The notes beneath the pieces are model-generated. The model was not told the DNA's origin. It did not search any database and saw nothing but the letters and a program-made list of their open reading frames with translations. From JACMNW01 sp031406155 (GTDB lineage Bacteria; Pseudomonadota; Alphaproteobacteria; Rhodobacterales; Rhodobacteraceae): a DNA stretch of 64,000 bases. Positions within the stretch are counted from its first letter, which is position 1. Every line of letters begins with the position of its first letter. Of the stretch, positions 34,553 through 43,783 are shown in pieces. A program made the position numbers and the translations under genes. The stretch is from NCBI GenBank assembly GCA_031406155.1, contig JANOGW010000058.1, positions 1 to 64,000 of the forward strand, given 5' to 3'.

Positions 34553-35998
34553 ATGGTCTTTTCGTCCGAAACATTCCTCTTCCTGTTCCTGCCGCTGTTC
34601 ATGGTGATCTATTACCTGACACCGACAAAGGGCAAATCCTTGGTGATCCTGTTCGCGTCTTACCTGTTTTATGGCTGGTGGCGGTTCGACTTTCTGCTGC
34701 TGCTGTTCCTGACCACGCTTTGGACTTTTGGCATCGGCCTTTTGATCCGCAACAACATCGGCACGCAGCGTGCGCAGCTGTGGTGCACCATTGGTGTGAT
34801 CGGCTGCCTTGGTGTTCTGGGCGTGTTCAAGTACCTGAATTTCTTCATCGACTCGATTGCGGAACTGGTCGGCACCGATGCCGCTGGCCTTGGCGTGCAC
34901 TGGCGGCTGATCCTGCCAATTGGCGTGTCGTTCTACGTGTTCCATTCGATCAGCTATCTGGTCGATGTCACCCGCCGCGATGCGGATGCGACGCTGAACT
35001 TCTTTGATTTCGCGGCGTTTATCGCACTGTTCCCGCAATTGGTGGCCGGCCCCATCCTGCGCTTCAAGGATCTGGCGGACCAATTCAAGCACCGCACCCA
35101 TTCGTTGCAAATGTTCGCTGATGGCACGGCGTTGTTCATCATCGGTCTGGGCAAGAAGGTTATCCTTGCCGACAGCGTGGCACCGATTGCCGATCTGGCC
35201 TTTGCCACGCCCGACCCGTCGCTGGCACTCGCGTGGATCGGGTCGATCGCCTACATGATGCAGTTGTACTTCGATTTTTCGGGCTACAGCGACATGGCCA
35301 TGGGACTTGGCCTGATGATGGGCTTCCACTTCCGCGCCAATTTCAACATGCCCTACATCAGCCGCTCGATCACCGAATTCTGGCGGCGCTGGCACATCAG
35401 TCTGTCGGTCTGGCTGCGCGACTACCTCTATATCCCGCTGGGCGGCAACCGCATCTCGGAACGCCGGACCTATATCAACCTGACGCTGGTGATGGTTCTG
35501 GGCGGGTTGTGGCATGGGGCAAACGGCACCTTCCTGGCCTGGGGTATCTGGCATGGTGTCTGGCTGGCACTGGAACGGCGCACCGGCTGGGCCAACCGCA
35601 CCAGCATGGTTGGCCTTGTCCAGACCCTGCTGATCGTCCTGATCGGCTGGGTTGCCTTCCGCGCCGCCGACATGACCCAAGCGATGGATGTCTACGCCGG
35701 CATGATCGGCCTGCACGGCTTTGCCATCCCGCTGGAGGTTGCCCTGCAGATCAGCAGCGAAAGCCTGATGTTGCTGGTCTTGGCCATGGTCGTCGCCGCC
35801 ACCGAACCGCAGCTGAACGCTATCGCGCGCCAGATGTATTTCACCCCTTCCGATCCGCAGGTGGGCGGCACTGGAACTGGCACCCTGACCGCTGCCACGT
35901 CGCTGTTGCCGACCATGCTGCTGGGTGTGATCGGCGTTCTGAGCATCATGAAACTGGCCGAGGCCAGCTTCTCCCCCTTCCTGTACTTCCAATTCTAG
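34553..35998 (+). CDS. algI: Alginate O-acetylation MBOAT protein AlgI
   Basis: A 481-residue polytopic membrane protein starting MVFSSETFLFLFLPLF, as AlgI does. The hallmarks are LPIGVSFYVFHSISYLVDV, QLVAGPI, the FDFSGYSDMAMGLG stretch, EFWRRWHISLSVWLRDYLYI and GGLWHGANGTF, with the MBOAT catalytic histidine near residue 321. It moves acetyl groups across the inner membrane for O-acetylation of the polymer by AlgJ and AlgX. It begins four bases after the AlgG-like gene. All motifs are intact. Confidence 0.93.
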   Translation: MVFSSETFLFLFLPLFMVIYYLTPTKGKSLVILFASYLFYGWWRFDFLLLLFLTTLWTFGIGLLIRNNIGTQRAQLWCTIGVIGCLGVLGVFKYLNFFIDSIAELVGTDAAGLGVHWRLILPIGVSFYVFHSISYLVDVTRRDADATLNFFDFAAFIALFPQLVAGPILRFKDLADQFKHRTHSLQMFADGTALFIIGLGKKVILADSVAPIADLAFATPDPSLALAWIGSIAYMMQLYFDFSGYSDMAMGLGLMMGFHFRANFNMPYISRSITEFWRRWHISLSVWLRDYLYIPLGGNRISERRTYINLTLVMVLGGLWHGANGTFLAWGIWHGVWLALERRTGWANRTSMVGLVQTLLIVLIGWVAFRAADMTQAMDVYAGMIGLHGFAIPLEVALQISSESLMLLVLAMVVAATEPQLNAIARQMYFTPSDPQVGGTGTGTLTAATSLLPTMLLGVIGVLSIMKLAEASFSPFLYFQF

Positions 35999-36011
35999 GA
36001 GCGTGCCCGCA

Positions 36012-37100
36012 ATGCAAAAACTATACCGCATGTCCCGCTACGTTCTGCCGGTGGTGTTCTTTGGCTACGCGCCGTTCGCGAACCTCGCGTATTTCGAGGA
36101 ACCGGGCGGCAAGCTTGCGCCGTTTGATATGGGCGTTCTGAAAGGCACGCTGACGGCCAGCTTCGATCACGCCTACAAAACCGCCATGCCGCACCGGGAT
36201 GCGTCGATCGGCCTGATCGGCGCGGCGCGCTACGTGCTGTCCGGCGAAGGGCGCAAGGGCGTTATTGCGGGCAACGACGGCTGGCTTTTCACCGCCGAAG
36301 AGGCCCGCCCGGTGATCAGCGACCTTACCCCCAGCTTGAAACAAATCTCCATAATCCGCGATCAACTCTCCGCTGCCGGGTCAACCTTGGTGCTGGTCCC
36401 AGTACCCGCCAAAGTCGATGTCGCCGCTGCCAAAGCCAGCATGCCCGAACTTTCCGGCAAAATGGAAAACCTCTACGCCACCTTTATTGACGGCCTGCGC
36501 AGCCAGAACATCGACGTCGTCGATACCCGGTCATCCCTGCTGGCAATGGCCGAAACCACCCCCGCCTTCTTCGCCACCGATACACACTGGACGCTGGAAG
36601 GCGCCTCTGCGGTCGCCCAAACGGTCGCCGCCTCTGGCCTTCTTGCGGCGGGCACCACCGAAATGGCGGTTGAATCGCTGCCCGGCAAAACCATCACCGG
36701 TGATCTGGTATCCTATGTCACCACCGATGGCATGGCGCCCTTCGTGGGCCTCGCTCAGGAACACCTGTCGCCTTATACCGCAAATCCGCCGGTGACCGCC
36801 GATCTTGGCGATATCTTCGGTGCACAAGCGGTTGATGTCGTCCTGATCGGTACGTCCTACAGCGCCAACCCGGACTGGAGCTTTGCCGAAGCCCTGAAGC
36901 TGTCGCTGAAATCCGATGTGCTGAATGCCGCGGCCCAAGGCCTTGGCCCGGTTCAGCCGATGACCGACTACCTTGCATCCGACGCGTTTCGCGATTCCCC
37001 GCCAAAGGTGGTGCTGTGGGAATTCCCGCTGCGGTACCTGACCGACGCCAACCTTTGGTCTGATCCCGTCGAACCGGTGGAGTTGGCAAGTGCAGATTAA
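36012..37100 (+). CDS. algJ: Alginate O-acetyltransferase AlgJ
   Basis: A 362-residue membrane-anchored SGNH-like acetyltransferase. A hydrophobic stretch near residues 9-25 anchors it facing the periplasm. GNDGWLF is the conserved first block; ATDTHW supplies Asp190 and His192 and IGTSYS the nucleophilic Ser (280-284 region), so the catalytic triad is complete. It takes acetyl from AlgI and passes it toward AlgX. Start at ATG 36012; the frame is open from GTG 36003. The stop overlaps the next gene by 11 bp. AlgJ and AlgX share the fold; order, length and the lack of a C-terminal binding module mark this one as AlgJ. Confidence 0.87.
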   Translation: MQKLYRMSRYVLPVVFFGYAPFANLAYFEEPGGKLAPFDMGVLKGTLTASFDHAYKTAMPHRDASIGLIGAARYVLSGEGRKGVIAGNDGWLFTAEEARPVISDLTPSLKQISIIRDQLSAAGSTLVLVPVPAKVDVAAAKASMPELSGKMENLYATFIDGLRSQNIDVVDTRSSLLAMAETTPAFFATDTHWTLEGASAVAQTVAASGLLAAGTTEMAVESLPGKTITGDLVSYVTTDGMAPFVGLAQEHLSPYTANPPVTADLGDIFGAQAVDVVLIGTSYSANPDWSFAEALKLSLKSDVLNAAAQGLGPVQPMTDYLASDAFRDSPPKVVLWEFPLRYLTDANLWSDPVEPVELASAD

Positions 37101-37836
37101 CCGGCACTCCCTCGGGTTTCTTGTCGTGGCGATGGCAATCGCGCTGGGGCCAATGGCTCTGCCGGTGCCTGCGCTTGCGCAAAGCAACGGCATTTCGCGC
37201 ACCAACCAGTTGCCGACCGAACATCTGCGCAATCTGCGGCGCAAAATGACGGCGGGCCGGGAACTTTCCACCCGCGATCTGCGCGCATTGGCAGATGCCG
37301 CCGACGGGCTGGCCGCGTTCAAATACGGCAAATGGCTGGAAGAACAGGGCAAGCCGCAGCTGTTGCCCGATGCCGCGCATTACTTCGCGATTGCGTCCTA
37401 CACTGACCGCGATTTTGCGGTGCGCCGGCTGGTGGCGCTTTTGAAATTGCCTGATCTTGAACTGTCCGCGTCCCGGCAAAAGGAGGCGCTGGACGCGTTG
37501 ACCCGTCAGGCGCAGACCGGCAATGCCGATGCCGCGGTTGCCCTGAGTGACTTGTATGCTGCGGGCAAGCCGTTTGGCAAAGACCCCGAGGCGGTGCGCC
37601 ACTGGCTGAACGTTGCTGCCACTGACGGGCGCGGGGATGCTGCGATCAAGCTGGCACTGGCCTACATGTTGCCAACCGACGGCATGGCCGCCGATCCGGT
37701 CAAGGCGCGCGCGGCGCTGGATCTGGCGGCGACACAACCCGATCCTGGCACCAAAGCCATGGCACAGACCCTGTTGGCACGACTGGGCGACCAGCCAGCC
37801 CCCCTGCTGAATGTCAGCGAAGGAGTTTCCGAATGA
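37090..37836 (+). CDS. Small Sel1-like repeat exported protein in the alg operon
   Basis: A 248-residue protein with a signal peptide ending near VPALAQ. The mature part is helical and carries Sel1/TPR-type repeats (AAFKYGKWLEEQGK, ADAAVALSDLYAAGK, DAAIKLALAYML). The fold resembles AlgK, an outer-membrane lipoprotein with Sel1 repeats, but no lipobox is present and it is about half the size. It starts at GTG 37090 with GGAG nearby, overlaps algJ by 11 bp and algX by 4 bp. It may be a scaffolding partner of AlgX and the AlgK-like protein; there is no direct Pseudomonas equivalent. Confidence 0.72.
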   Translation: MQINRHSLGFLVVAMAIALGPMALPVPALAQSNGISRTNQLPTEHLRNLRRKMTAGRELSTRDLRALADAADGLAAFKYGKWLEEQGKPQLLPDAAHYFAIASYTDRDFAVRRLVALLKLPDLELSASRQKEALDALTRQAQTGNADAAVALSDLYAAGKPFGKDPEAVRHWLNVAATDGRGDAAIKLALAYMLPTDGMAADPVKARAALDLAATQPDPGTKAMAQTLLARLGDQPAPLLNVSEGVSE

Positions 37837-39170
37837 CCCATGCACCGATCCTTGCCCTTGGCTTAGCCATAGTTGCCGGTCTGGCACCGCTGAAGGCACT
37901 GGCAAATCCGGCATCCAGCTTTGAATGCTCGGCTTATGAGTTTTCATCTGTCCTGCCATCGATCGAAGGCAAGGATGGCGTGTTCTTTCGCACCTTTGCC
38001 GATCTTCGCCTGCAACACCCGATGGATCAACGGACGGTCGCCCTGCTTGGGCAGCTGGCCAAGGTGCTAAAGGAAAACGGCACGACGCTGGTTTACGTGA
38101 TCATCCCGGCAAAAAGTCAGGTGATGGTGGAACAACTGCCAGAGCGCGCCAAGGACTACGGGTTTGACCCCGAAATGGCGCAGATGATCTATATCGATAT
38201 TGTATCGCGTCTTGCTGGTGTCGGTATCGTTGCCCCCGACGTGATGGCAGCACTGCAAAGCGTGAAGGGCGATGAACACCCGTTCTTTGGCGCTGATTTC
38301 CACTGGACATCGCAAGGTGCGCGCGCAGCGGCCGAGGCGATTGCCGCTGCAATCAAGGTGCATCCGTCCTATGCCGATCTGACGCCGCAGACCTTTGAAA
38401 GCAAGCCGCAAGGCAAGCAGGTTGCGTTTTCAGGCATGCGCCGGTCGTTGCAATCGTTTTGCAAGGATGCCCTGCCGCCGACCGAAACCGTGGTCTACAA
38501 GACTTCACCGGTCGAAAACACTTCCGGCGACGCGGCAGCCTTGGATATCTTTGCCGACTCGGATGCGGCCGTACCTGCGGTGCTGATCGGCACCTCGTTT
38601 TCGGATTCCGCCATCAACAATTTCGCGGGGTTCCTGACGGAAAGCACCGGCCTTGATGTCGTCAACTATGCCATCACCGGCGGCAACCAGTTTGGTGCCA
38701 TGACATCCTATCTGACATCGGAAGAATTCAGGGATCAACGGCCGCGGTTCCTGATCTGGGAAAATCCGATCTACAACAATCTGGCGCAGTACGGGTCCGC
38801 GCCGCTGGAAGAACTGATCGCGGCGGCGGGCACCACCTGTACCGATGCCCTGCCCGTGACCAAGGTCGATGATTACACTCTGTCCGCTTCGTTGGACGGG
38901 ATCACGGTGCGCCCGGAAGACGCAATCTTTGCCAAATACGGTGCCGAAGGCGCGCGCGTCGCAAGTTTTGCGCTGCAAACAACCGACGGCATTACCCGGA
39001 AATCGAAGATCGACCGGTCTGAACGTCTGCGGGGTACTGGCAATTTCTATCTGGGGATGAGCCCGTTTCGGCACCCCGGATTCACGCAAGTGTCGGTGCG
39101 GTTCGATCGCCCCATTACCGACGCCACCACACTCAGTTTCTGCACAGGCCCTAAAGGAGATGCCTCATGA
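37833..39170 (+). CDS. algX: Alginate O-acetyltransferase AlgX
   Basis: A 445-residue periplasmic protein with signal peptide (cleavage near KALA|NP). The SGNH-like domain carries DGVFFR, YVIIPAKSQV, ADFHWTS (Asp155, His157) and GTSFS (253-257, nucleophile). The C-terminal part (about 330-445) matches the AlgX carbohydrate-binding module (GTGNFYLGMSPFRHPG). The triad is intact, so it should place acetyl on the nascent polymer. It couples to the genes on both sides by 4-bp overlaps. Size and the presence of the C-terminal module distinguish it from AlgJ. Confidence 0.9.
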   Translation: MTHAPILALGLAIVAGLAPLKALANPASSFECSAYEFSSVLPSIEGKDGVFFRTFADLRLQHPMDQRTVALLGQLAKVLKENGTTLVYVIIPAKSQVMVEQLPERAKDYGFDPEMAQMIYIDIVSRLAGVGIVAPDVMAALQSVKGDEHPFFGADFHWTSQGARAAAEAIAAAIKVHPSYADLTPQTFESKPQGKQVAFSGMRRSLQSFCKDALPPTETVVYKTSPVENTSGDAAALDIFADSDAAVPAVLIGTSFSDSAINNFAGFLTESTGLDVVNYAITGGNQFGAMTSYLTSEEFRDQRPRFLIWENPIYNNLAQYGSAPLEELIAAAGTTCTDALPVTKVDDYTLSASLDGITVRPEDAIFAKYGAEGARVASFALQTTDGITRKSKIDRSERLRGTGNFYLGMSPFRHPGFTQVSVRFDRPITDATTLSFCTGPKGDAS

Positions 39171-39805
39171 CTATGAATCACGGCTGGATCAAAGCCTTCA
39201 CTCTGACCCTCGCTGTAACCGTGGCATTGCCCGCGTTGGCCCAGGACGGCGGGCTCTATGAAGATGTGCCCGACCCGAACGCCAGTTTTGTGCGCGTGGT
39301 TGCCGCGAACCTGACCAATGCCGTCATTCAGAACACGTCGTTCACCGACATGTCCTCGGGCGTCTCTGGCTATGTGGTGGTCAATGAACCCGGTGAGGTT
39401 TCGATCACCGCAGGGGTGGATGAAACCACGGTCACGGTTGAGCCCGGCAAGTATTATTCTTTTGTCGTTGGCGCGGATGGCACCGGAACACTGGTCGCCG
39501 AAGACATCTCTAGCAGTCCTGCACAGGCGGTGGTGACGGTGTTCAACCTGTCGGACAAGCCGATGGTTGATCTGTTTGTGCCCGCCGCAAGTGCCGTGGC
39601 CGTCAAGGGCGTGGGCATCAACACTTCTGCGTCGGTTGCGCTGAAAGCGCCGTTGACGCTCGATTTCGAGGTGCGCGAAGGAGACGCGGCTTTGGCGTCC
39701 CTGCCCGCCGTCGATCTGCAACGCCGTGCCGGCGTGGCAATCGTGTTTCGCGGCAGCGCCGGGGCCTATGACGTCGTAATGGAACCCAGCACGCTGGCCA
39801 ATTGA
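39167..39805 (+). CDS. algF: Alginate O-acetylation periplasmic protein AlgF
   Basis: A 212-residue secreted protein: signal peptide to LPALAQ|DGGLYEDVPD, then ASFVRVVAANLTNA at the start of the first beta-sandwich. The VVVNEPGEVSI and TVTVEPGKYYSFVV segments fit AlgF, as does the second half (AVVTVFNLSDKPMVDL). Length is close to Pseudomonas AlgF. It is needed for O-acetylation, probably as an adaptor between AlgJ and AlgX. Overlaps algX by ATGA; 80 bp precede the large AlgK-like gene, the widest gap inside the operon. Confidence 0.87.
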   Translation: MTMNHGWIKAFTLTLAVTVALPALAQDGGLYEDVPDPNASFVRVVAANLTNAVIQNTSFTDMSSGVSGYVVVNEPGEVSITAGVDETTVTVEPGKYYSFVVGADGTGTLVAEDISSSPAQAVVTVFNLSDKPMVDLFVPAASAVAVKGVGINTSASVALKAPLTLDFEVREGDAALASLPAVDLQRRAGVAIVFRGSAGAYDVVMEPSTLAN

Positions 39806-39885
39806 GCCCTGTCCCGCTGGCCGCCAATCGGGTGCGCCAGCGGGAAACCGATCCGACCCGTGCCGATCCCAAGAAAGGCTATTCC

Positions 39886-42654
39886 ATGCAGATGCCCGCC
39901 CTTTTCGCCCCCGCCCGTACCCGACTGACCGCAGGGCTTTGCCTGCTGGGCGTCAGTCTTGTGGCTGGATCCATGGCCTCTGCCGAAACCGTAGCGCTGG
40001 TGTTTGAGCCGCCGGGGATTGCGCGCGAACCGATCTGTATTGCCGGTCTTGCAGACGAGCAACTGGAGGCGATGTGGTCGCAATGGCCGGGCGATCTGCT
40101 GCCTGACCGTTCCCCGGACCTGATCCGGCGCGATATGAAGCGCCTGATGGAACTGGACGCGGTCAATTGGTTTGCCACCATCGAAAAAGTCTATGCGCAA
40201 CTGCCATCGGTCGATAGCAACTTTGGCCCCGACAAGGCGATGCTGGAACGTGCGGCGTTGCTGATCGCCGCCGGCCGGTTGAAAGAGCTGACAAATCAGC
40301 GGCTGGTTGACCAGTTGATGACCTCTGAACAGGGCAGTTCGCCGCGGATGATGAACACATTGTCGGACTATCTGATGCAGGGTATCGGCATCAAGCAGGA
40401 CAAGGAAAAAGGCATCGCCATGCTGGTTGCGGCTGGCTATGGCGGCAATGCGGATGCGCTGTTGAAGATTGTGGCGCTGGAACAGGCGGGCACCGAAGTG
40501 GCGGGTTGGGATGTGCCGCAAGATATTGCTGTGACGATGGCGTTTGGCGCTTTGGTAGGCAAGCTGGACCCCTTGATCTGCGACCGCGTCTCGCGCATCG
40601 CGCGTGAATACATGAATGGCACGATTGTGACCCGCGATGTCGCCATGGCCGAGACATGGTTCAAGTTTGCCGCCGATCTGGGCGACACCACCTCTGCCTG
40701 GAAAGTGGCGGAAATGCACATGCGGTCTGAGGATCTGGTAAAATCCAATGATGTCCTGATCGAATATCTGACCAAGGCTGCCGATGGCGGATTGCCCTTT
40801 GCGCAGGTCACCCTTGGCCGTGCCTATGAACTGGGCGCATTGGTGCCACAGGATATCGCCCGGGCGCGCGCGCTTTATGCGAAGTCCGCGCAATACGGTG
40901 ACCGGGCGGGCGTTGTGCGTAACGTATTGTTCTTGCAGGCCGAAGCCAAGGCAAACAAGGAAAAACTGCCGGCCTATCGCGCAGCACTGGCCGAACTTGC
41001 CAAACGCGACGACGCGCCGGGATGGGCGTTCATCGGTCTGGCCGAAGTGGTGCTGGAACAAAAGGGCCGCTGGGCGGGCGAGAAAGAAGCGGTCGCACTG
41101 CTGGAAAAAGCCGCAGCACTGGGCGATGCCGATGCGGCAAAGCGGCTGACGCCGATCCGGTTCCGGCATGCCACGACGCCAGCGGCGTTCTACGAGATCA
41201 TTGATGAGGTGATCGAAACCGTCCACCTGCAAGGCGAGATTGACCCGATGAACGGCCTGAAAAGCGCCTTCACCTGCCGGTCCCCCAACGCACCACAACG
41301 CGAAGAGGCGAATTACTGGCAGAACATCAGCGCCGCCACAGGCACGAAGACGGTGGAATTTTCACCCGAGGAACTGCTGGGGCTGATCGCGCGGCCCGAT
41401 GTTCAGGAACTGGCACGTCTGCAAACCCAGGCGCTGTATGGTCGCCCGACGGCCTTGGCGCAGTACATGGCCATTCTTGACCGCGTCGAGACATCGCCCG
41501 AACAAAAGGCTTTCTGGCAAGACTATGCCCAGCATTACGAAAAGGTTGCCCTGTCGCGGGGACGACTGGAGCGCAAGTTCGCTGAAATTGGCCAGAACAT
41601 CGGGGATCCGGGCACCTATTTCCGCATCGCGCTTGCCGAAGGCGATATTGGCGCCGGCATCGAACTGGCCGAGACCCTGCTGGAAACCGATCCGCAGACC
41701 TTTGGCCCCGAAGCAACGGCGGTACTTTTGCCGCTTGCCGCAACCGGCAATGGTGCCGCGATGATGCTGCTGCCGCAATCGGACCCCGCGCGTTTCCCCG
41801 ACGTGCGGTCGGTCTACGAGGCTTATGCACAGGTGATCGAAGATCGTGGCGACTTTGACGCCACCCTGTTGGCATTGCCGTTCCTGACCACGCCGCAAGA
41901 GGTCGAAGACTACAAGACCCGCGCCCGCACGCTGACCGATTGCAGCTTTGACCAGGTCATGCAGATGGTGCGCACCATGGGCGACATCGGCGACGCCAAA
42001 ACCTTTGCTCAATGGATGGATATTGCCGAATTCCTCAGCGAAAGCGACAGCTGGCGCATGGTCAAGATGGGCGACACGCTGCGCCAGTTCGGTGACGCGC
42101 GTACGATCTCGGACCAGATCGAATTCTTCGAGGTCGGTTACAAGGCGGGCAGCATCACCGCCATTCACCGGCTGCTTGAGACATTCTCGAAACCCGGCAC
42201 GCCCAACTACAACCCCGGGAAAGCCGCCGACCTGTTTGTCGATCTGGTAGACCGCGTCGATGTGCTGGAGGTGCCGCATGTGCTGAAGCGGATCGCCATG
42301 GCGACGCCTGCCATCAACTCTGACGTCTATGCGCGCATCAATGTCGAAGAGCTTTACCTGATATCGGCCAATGCCAATTCAGCCGAGGCGATGCTTGAAC
42401 TGGGCAAGTTGATCCGCATTCGGGCAACTTCCGCCGATGATCTGGCGCTAGCAACCGATTGGATTGGCAAATCCGCCGATCTGGGCGATGTTGATGCAAT
42501 GATGGCCTACGCAGATGCGTTGGCCTTCGGGATCGGCATCGAGGCATCGCGCGAAAAGGCGCTTGCCTCGCTGACCAAAGCGGCTGAAGCCGGAAATGCA
42601 GATGCCGCCGCGAAAGTGCGCGGGCTGACGCTGGAAACGAAGGTAACACAATGA
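39886..42654 (+). CDS. algK: Very large AlgK-like Sel1-repeat periplasmic protein
   Basis: A 922-residue protein with a long signal peptide (hydrophobic GLCLLGVSLVAGSMASA). The rest is almost entirely helical with scattered Sel1/TPR-type motifs, such as ALLEKAAALGDADAAKRL and SLTKAAEAGNADAAAKVRG near the C-terminus and YLTKAADGGLPFAQ in the first half. AlgK of Pseudomonas is about half this length. It has no lipobox and no C-terminal beta-barrel signature. A scaffold bridging periplasm and outer membrane is likely; the missing AlgE porin leaves its export partner open. ATG 39886 follows AAGAAAGG; it overlaps algL by ATGA. Confidence 0.72.
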   Translation: MQMPALFAPARTRLTAGLCLLGVSLVAGSMASAETVALVFEPPGIAREPICIAGLADEQLEAMWSQWPGDLLPDRSPDLIRRDMKRLMELDAVNWFATIEKVYAQLPSVDSNFGPDKAMLERAALLIAAGRLKELTNQRLVDQLMTSEQGSSPRMMNTLSDYLMQGIGIKQDKEKGIAMLVAAGYGGNADALLKIVALEQAGTEVAGWDVPQDIAVTMAFGALVGKLDPLICDRVSRIAREYMNGTIVTRDVAMAETWFKFAADLGDTTSAWKVAEMHMRSEDLVKSNDVLIEYLTKAADGGLPFAQVTLGRAYELGALVPQDIARARALYAKSAQYGDRAGVVRNVLFLQAEAKANKEKLPAYRAALAELAKRDDAPGWAFIGLAEVVLEQKGRWAGEKEAVALLEKAAALGDADAAKRLTPIRFRHATTPAAFYEIIDEVIETVHLQGEIDPMNGLKSAFTCRSPNAPQREEANYWQNISAATGTKTVEFSPEELLGLIARPDVQELARLQTQALYGRPTALAQYMAILDRVETSPEQKAFWQDYAQHYEKVALSRGRLERKFAEIGQNIGDPGTYFRIALAEGDIGAGIELAETLLETDPQTFGPEATAVLLPLAATGNGAAMMLLPQSDPARFPDVRSVYEAYAQVIEDRGDFDATLLALPFLTTPQEVEDYKTRARTLTDCSFDQVMQMVRTMGDIGDAKTFAQWMDIAEFLSESDSWRMVKMGDTLRQFGDARTISDQIEFFEVGYKAGSITAIHRLLETFSKPGTPNYNPGKAADLFVDLVDRVDVLEVPHVLKRIAMATPAINSDVYARINVEELYLISANANSAEAMLELGKLIRIRATSADDLALATDWIGKSADLGDVDAMMAYADALAFGIGIEASREKALASLTKAAEAGNADAAAKVRGLTLETKVTQ

Positions 42655-43694
42655 CGATTGCAGGAATGCTTAAAGGCCTGAGTGTGGCGGGACTGGTTGC
42701 CATTTGCAGCCTGCCCGTGCAGGCCGACCCGCCGGGACCGCCAAAGACCGCCTGCTTTGACCAGATTGCGCCGGTCACCCAGCTTGCCTACCCAAGCAGG
42801 TACCTGAAGGATAGCAAGTCGCGGTCGGATTTTGACGAAAAGGCAAATGTGGCCGTTGATGCCGCTTTGAAGCCGGTCGATGATTTCATCAAGAAACTGG
42901 CAGTCGAGGCAAACAATTCGTTGACCAAAGGCGAACAAAAGGCCGAACGGTCCGCCGATTGCGTGGTCGAGCGGGTCTATCAATGGGCGGTGGTGGATGC
43001 GTTGGGCGATCTGGACAGCGAAGGCGCACAACTGTCGGTGCCAAGCCGGGTTGCCGCCATCGCCATCGCCTATGCGCAGGCCCTGCCAAAGGCCACCAAG
43101 CTTGATCGGACCGAAGTGATCGAAGACTGGCTGCGCGTGCGGGTTCAGGACAGCATGACCTATTTCGACACCAAGGCCCCGCCACGCGCCAGCAGCAACA
43201 ATCTGCGGGCCTGGGCCGGGCTTGGGGCAGCACAGATCGGGCTGATCCTGGATGATCCGGTGATAACCGACTGGGCAATCGCGTCGGTGAAACTGGTGGC
43301 CTGCGCCGCCAACGCTGATGGCAGCCTGCCAAACGAGATGTGGCGCGGCAAGTTGGCGCTTCACTACCAGATACACGCCGTCGGGCCGTTGGTGTTCGCG
43401 GCGGCCCTGCTGAAAGACAAGGATCCGGGCCTGCTGCAAGCTTGCGATGGTGCGATTATCCGGGCTGCAAAATTTGCGGTTGCGGGCGCGAAAGACCCCA
43501 AGATTGTCGAAGCGATTACTGGCGAGAAACAGAAGTTCGACCCCGATCCGGCCAAGTTGCGCGCCCACGAGTTTGCCTGGATCGCGGCCTTTCTGTCGCA
43601 GGTTGAAGACCCGGAAATCAAGGCGTTCGCGCTGAACTTCGAGGTGCTGAGCAATTCGAAACTCGGCGGCAAGCAAAACCTGATCTGGAACTGA
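42651..43694 (+). CDS. algL: AlgL-like alginate lyase (PL5) with altered active site
   Basis: A 347-residue periplasmic protein, signal peptide ending near LPVQA|DP. The PL5 alpha/alpha-barrel helices are recognisable: a C-terminal LPNEMWRGKLALHYQ segment matches the Arg/Tyr block of the family (Arg232, Tyr239, seven apart). The other active-site block is normally NNH, but here reads NNL (183-185), so the catalytic-pocket histidine is replaced by leucine. It may be inactive or altered, possibly a binding protein clearing trapped polymer, the housekeeping role of AlgL. Last gene of the operon; the aldolase gene follows 89 bp later. Confidence 0.8.
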   Translation: MTIAGMLKGLSVAGLVAICSLPVQADPPGPPKTACFDQIAPVTQLAYPSRYLKDSKSRSDFDEKANVAVDAALKPVDDFIKKLAVEANNSLTKGEQKAERSADCVVERVYQWAVVDALGDLDSEGAQLSVPSRVAAIAIAYAQALPKATKLDRTEVIEDWLRVRVQDSMTYFDTKAPPRASSNNLRAWAGLGAAQIGLILDDPVITDWAIASVKLVACAANADGSLPNEMWRGKLALHYQIHAVGPLVFAAALLKDKDPGLLQACDGAIIRAAKFAVAGAKDPKIVEAITGEKQKFDPDPAKLRAHEFAWIAAFLSQVEDPEIKAFALNFEVLSNSKLGGKQNLIWN

Positions 43695-43783
43695 TGCCGC
43701 GTCGCCCGCTGTCGCCCATACCGGGATGGACAGTAGGGCGGGCTGCGCGCTACCCTCGCGCAACTCCGATGCCCGAGGTCCCC

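Noticed and set aside
34526..36031. A 501-codon open frame on the minus strand opposite algI
   Set aside because: Antisense to AlgI with its conserved motifs; composition is Gln/His/Arg-rich without any domain.
39766..41298. A 510-codon open frame on the minus strand opposite the AlgK-like gene
   Set aside because: The plus-strand frame has a signal peptide, Shine-Dalgarno and repeats; the minus frame has none.
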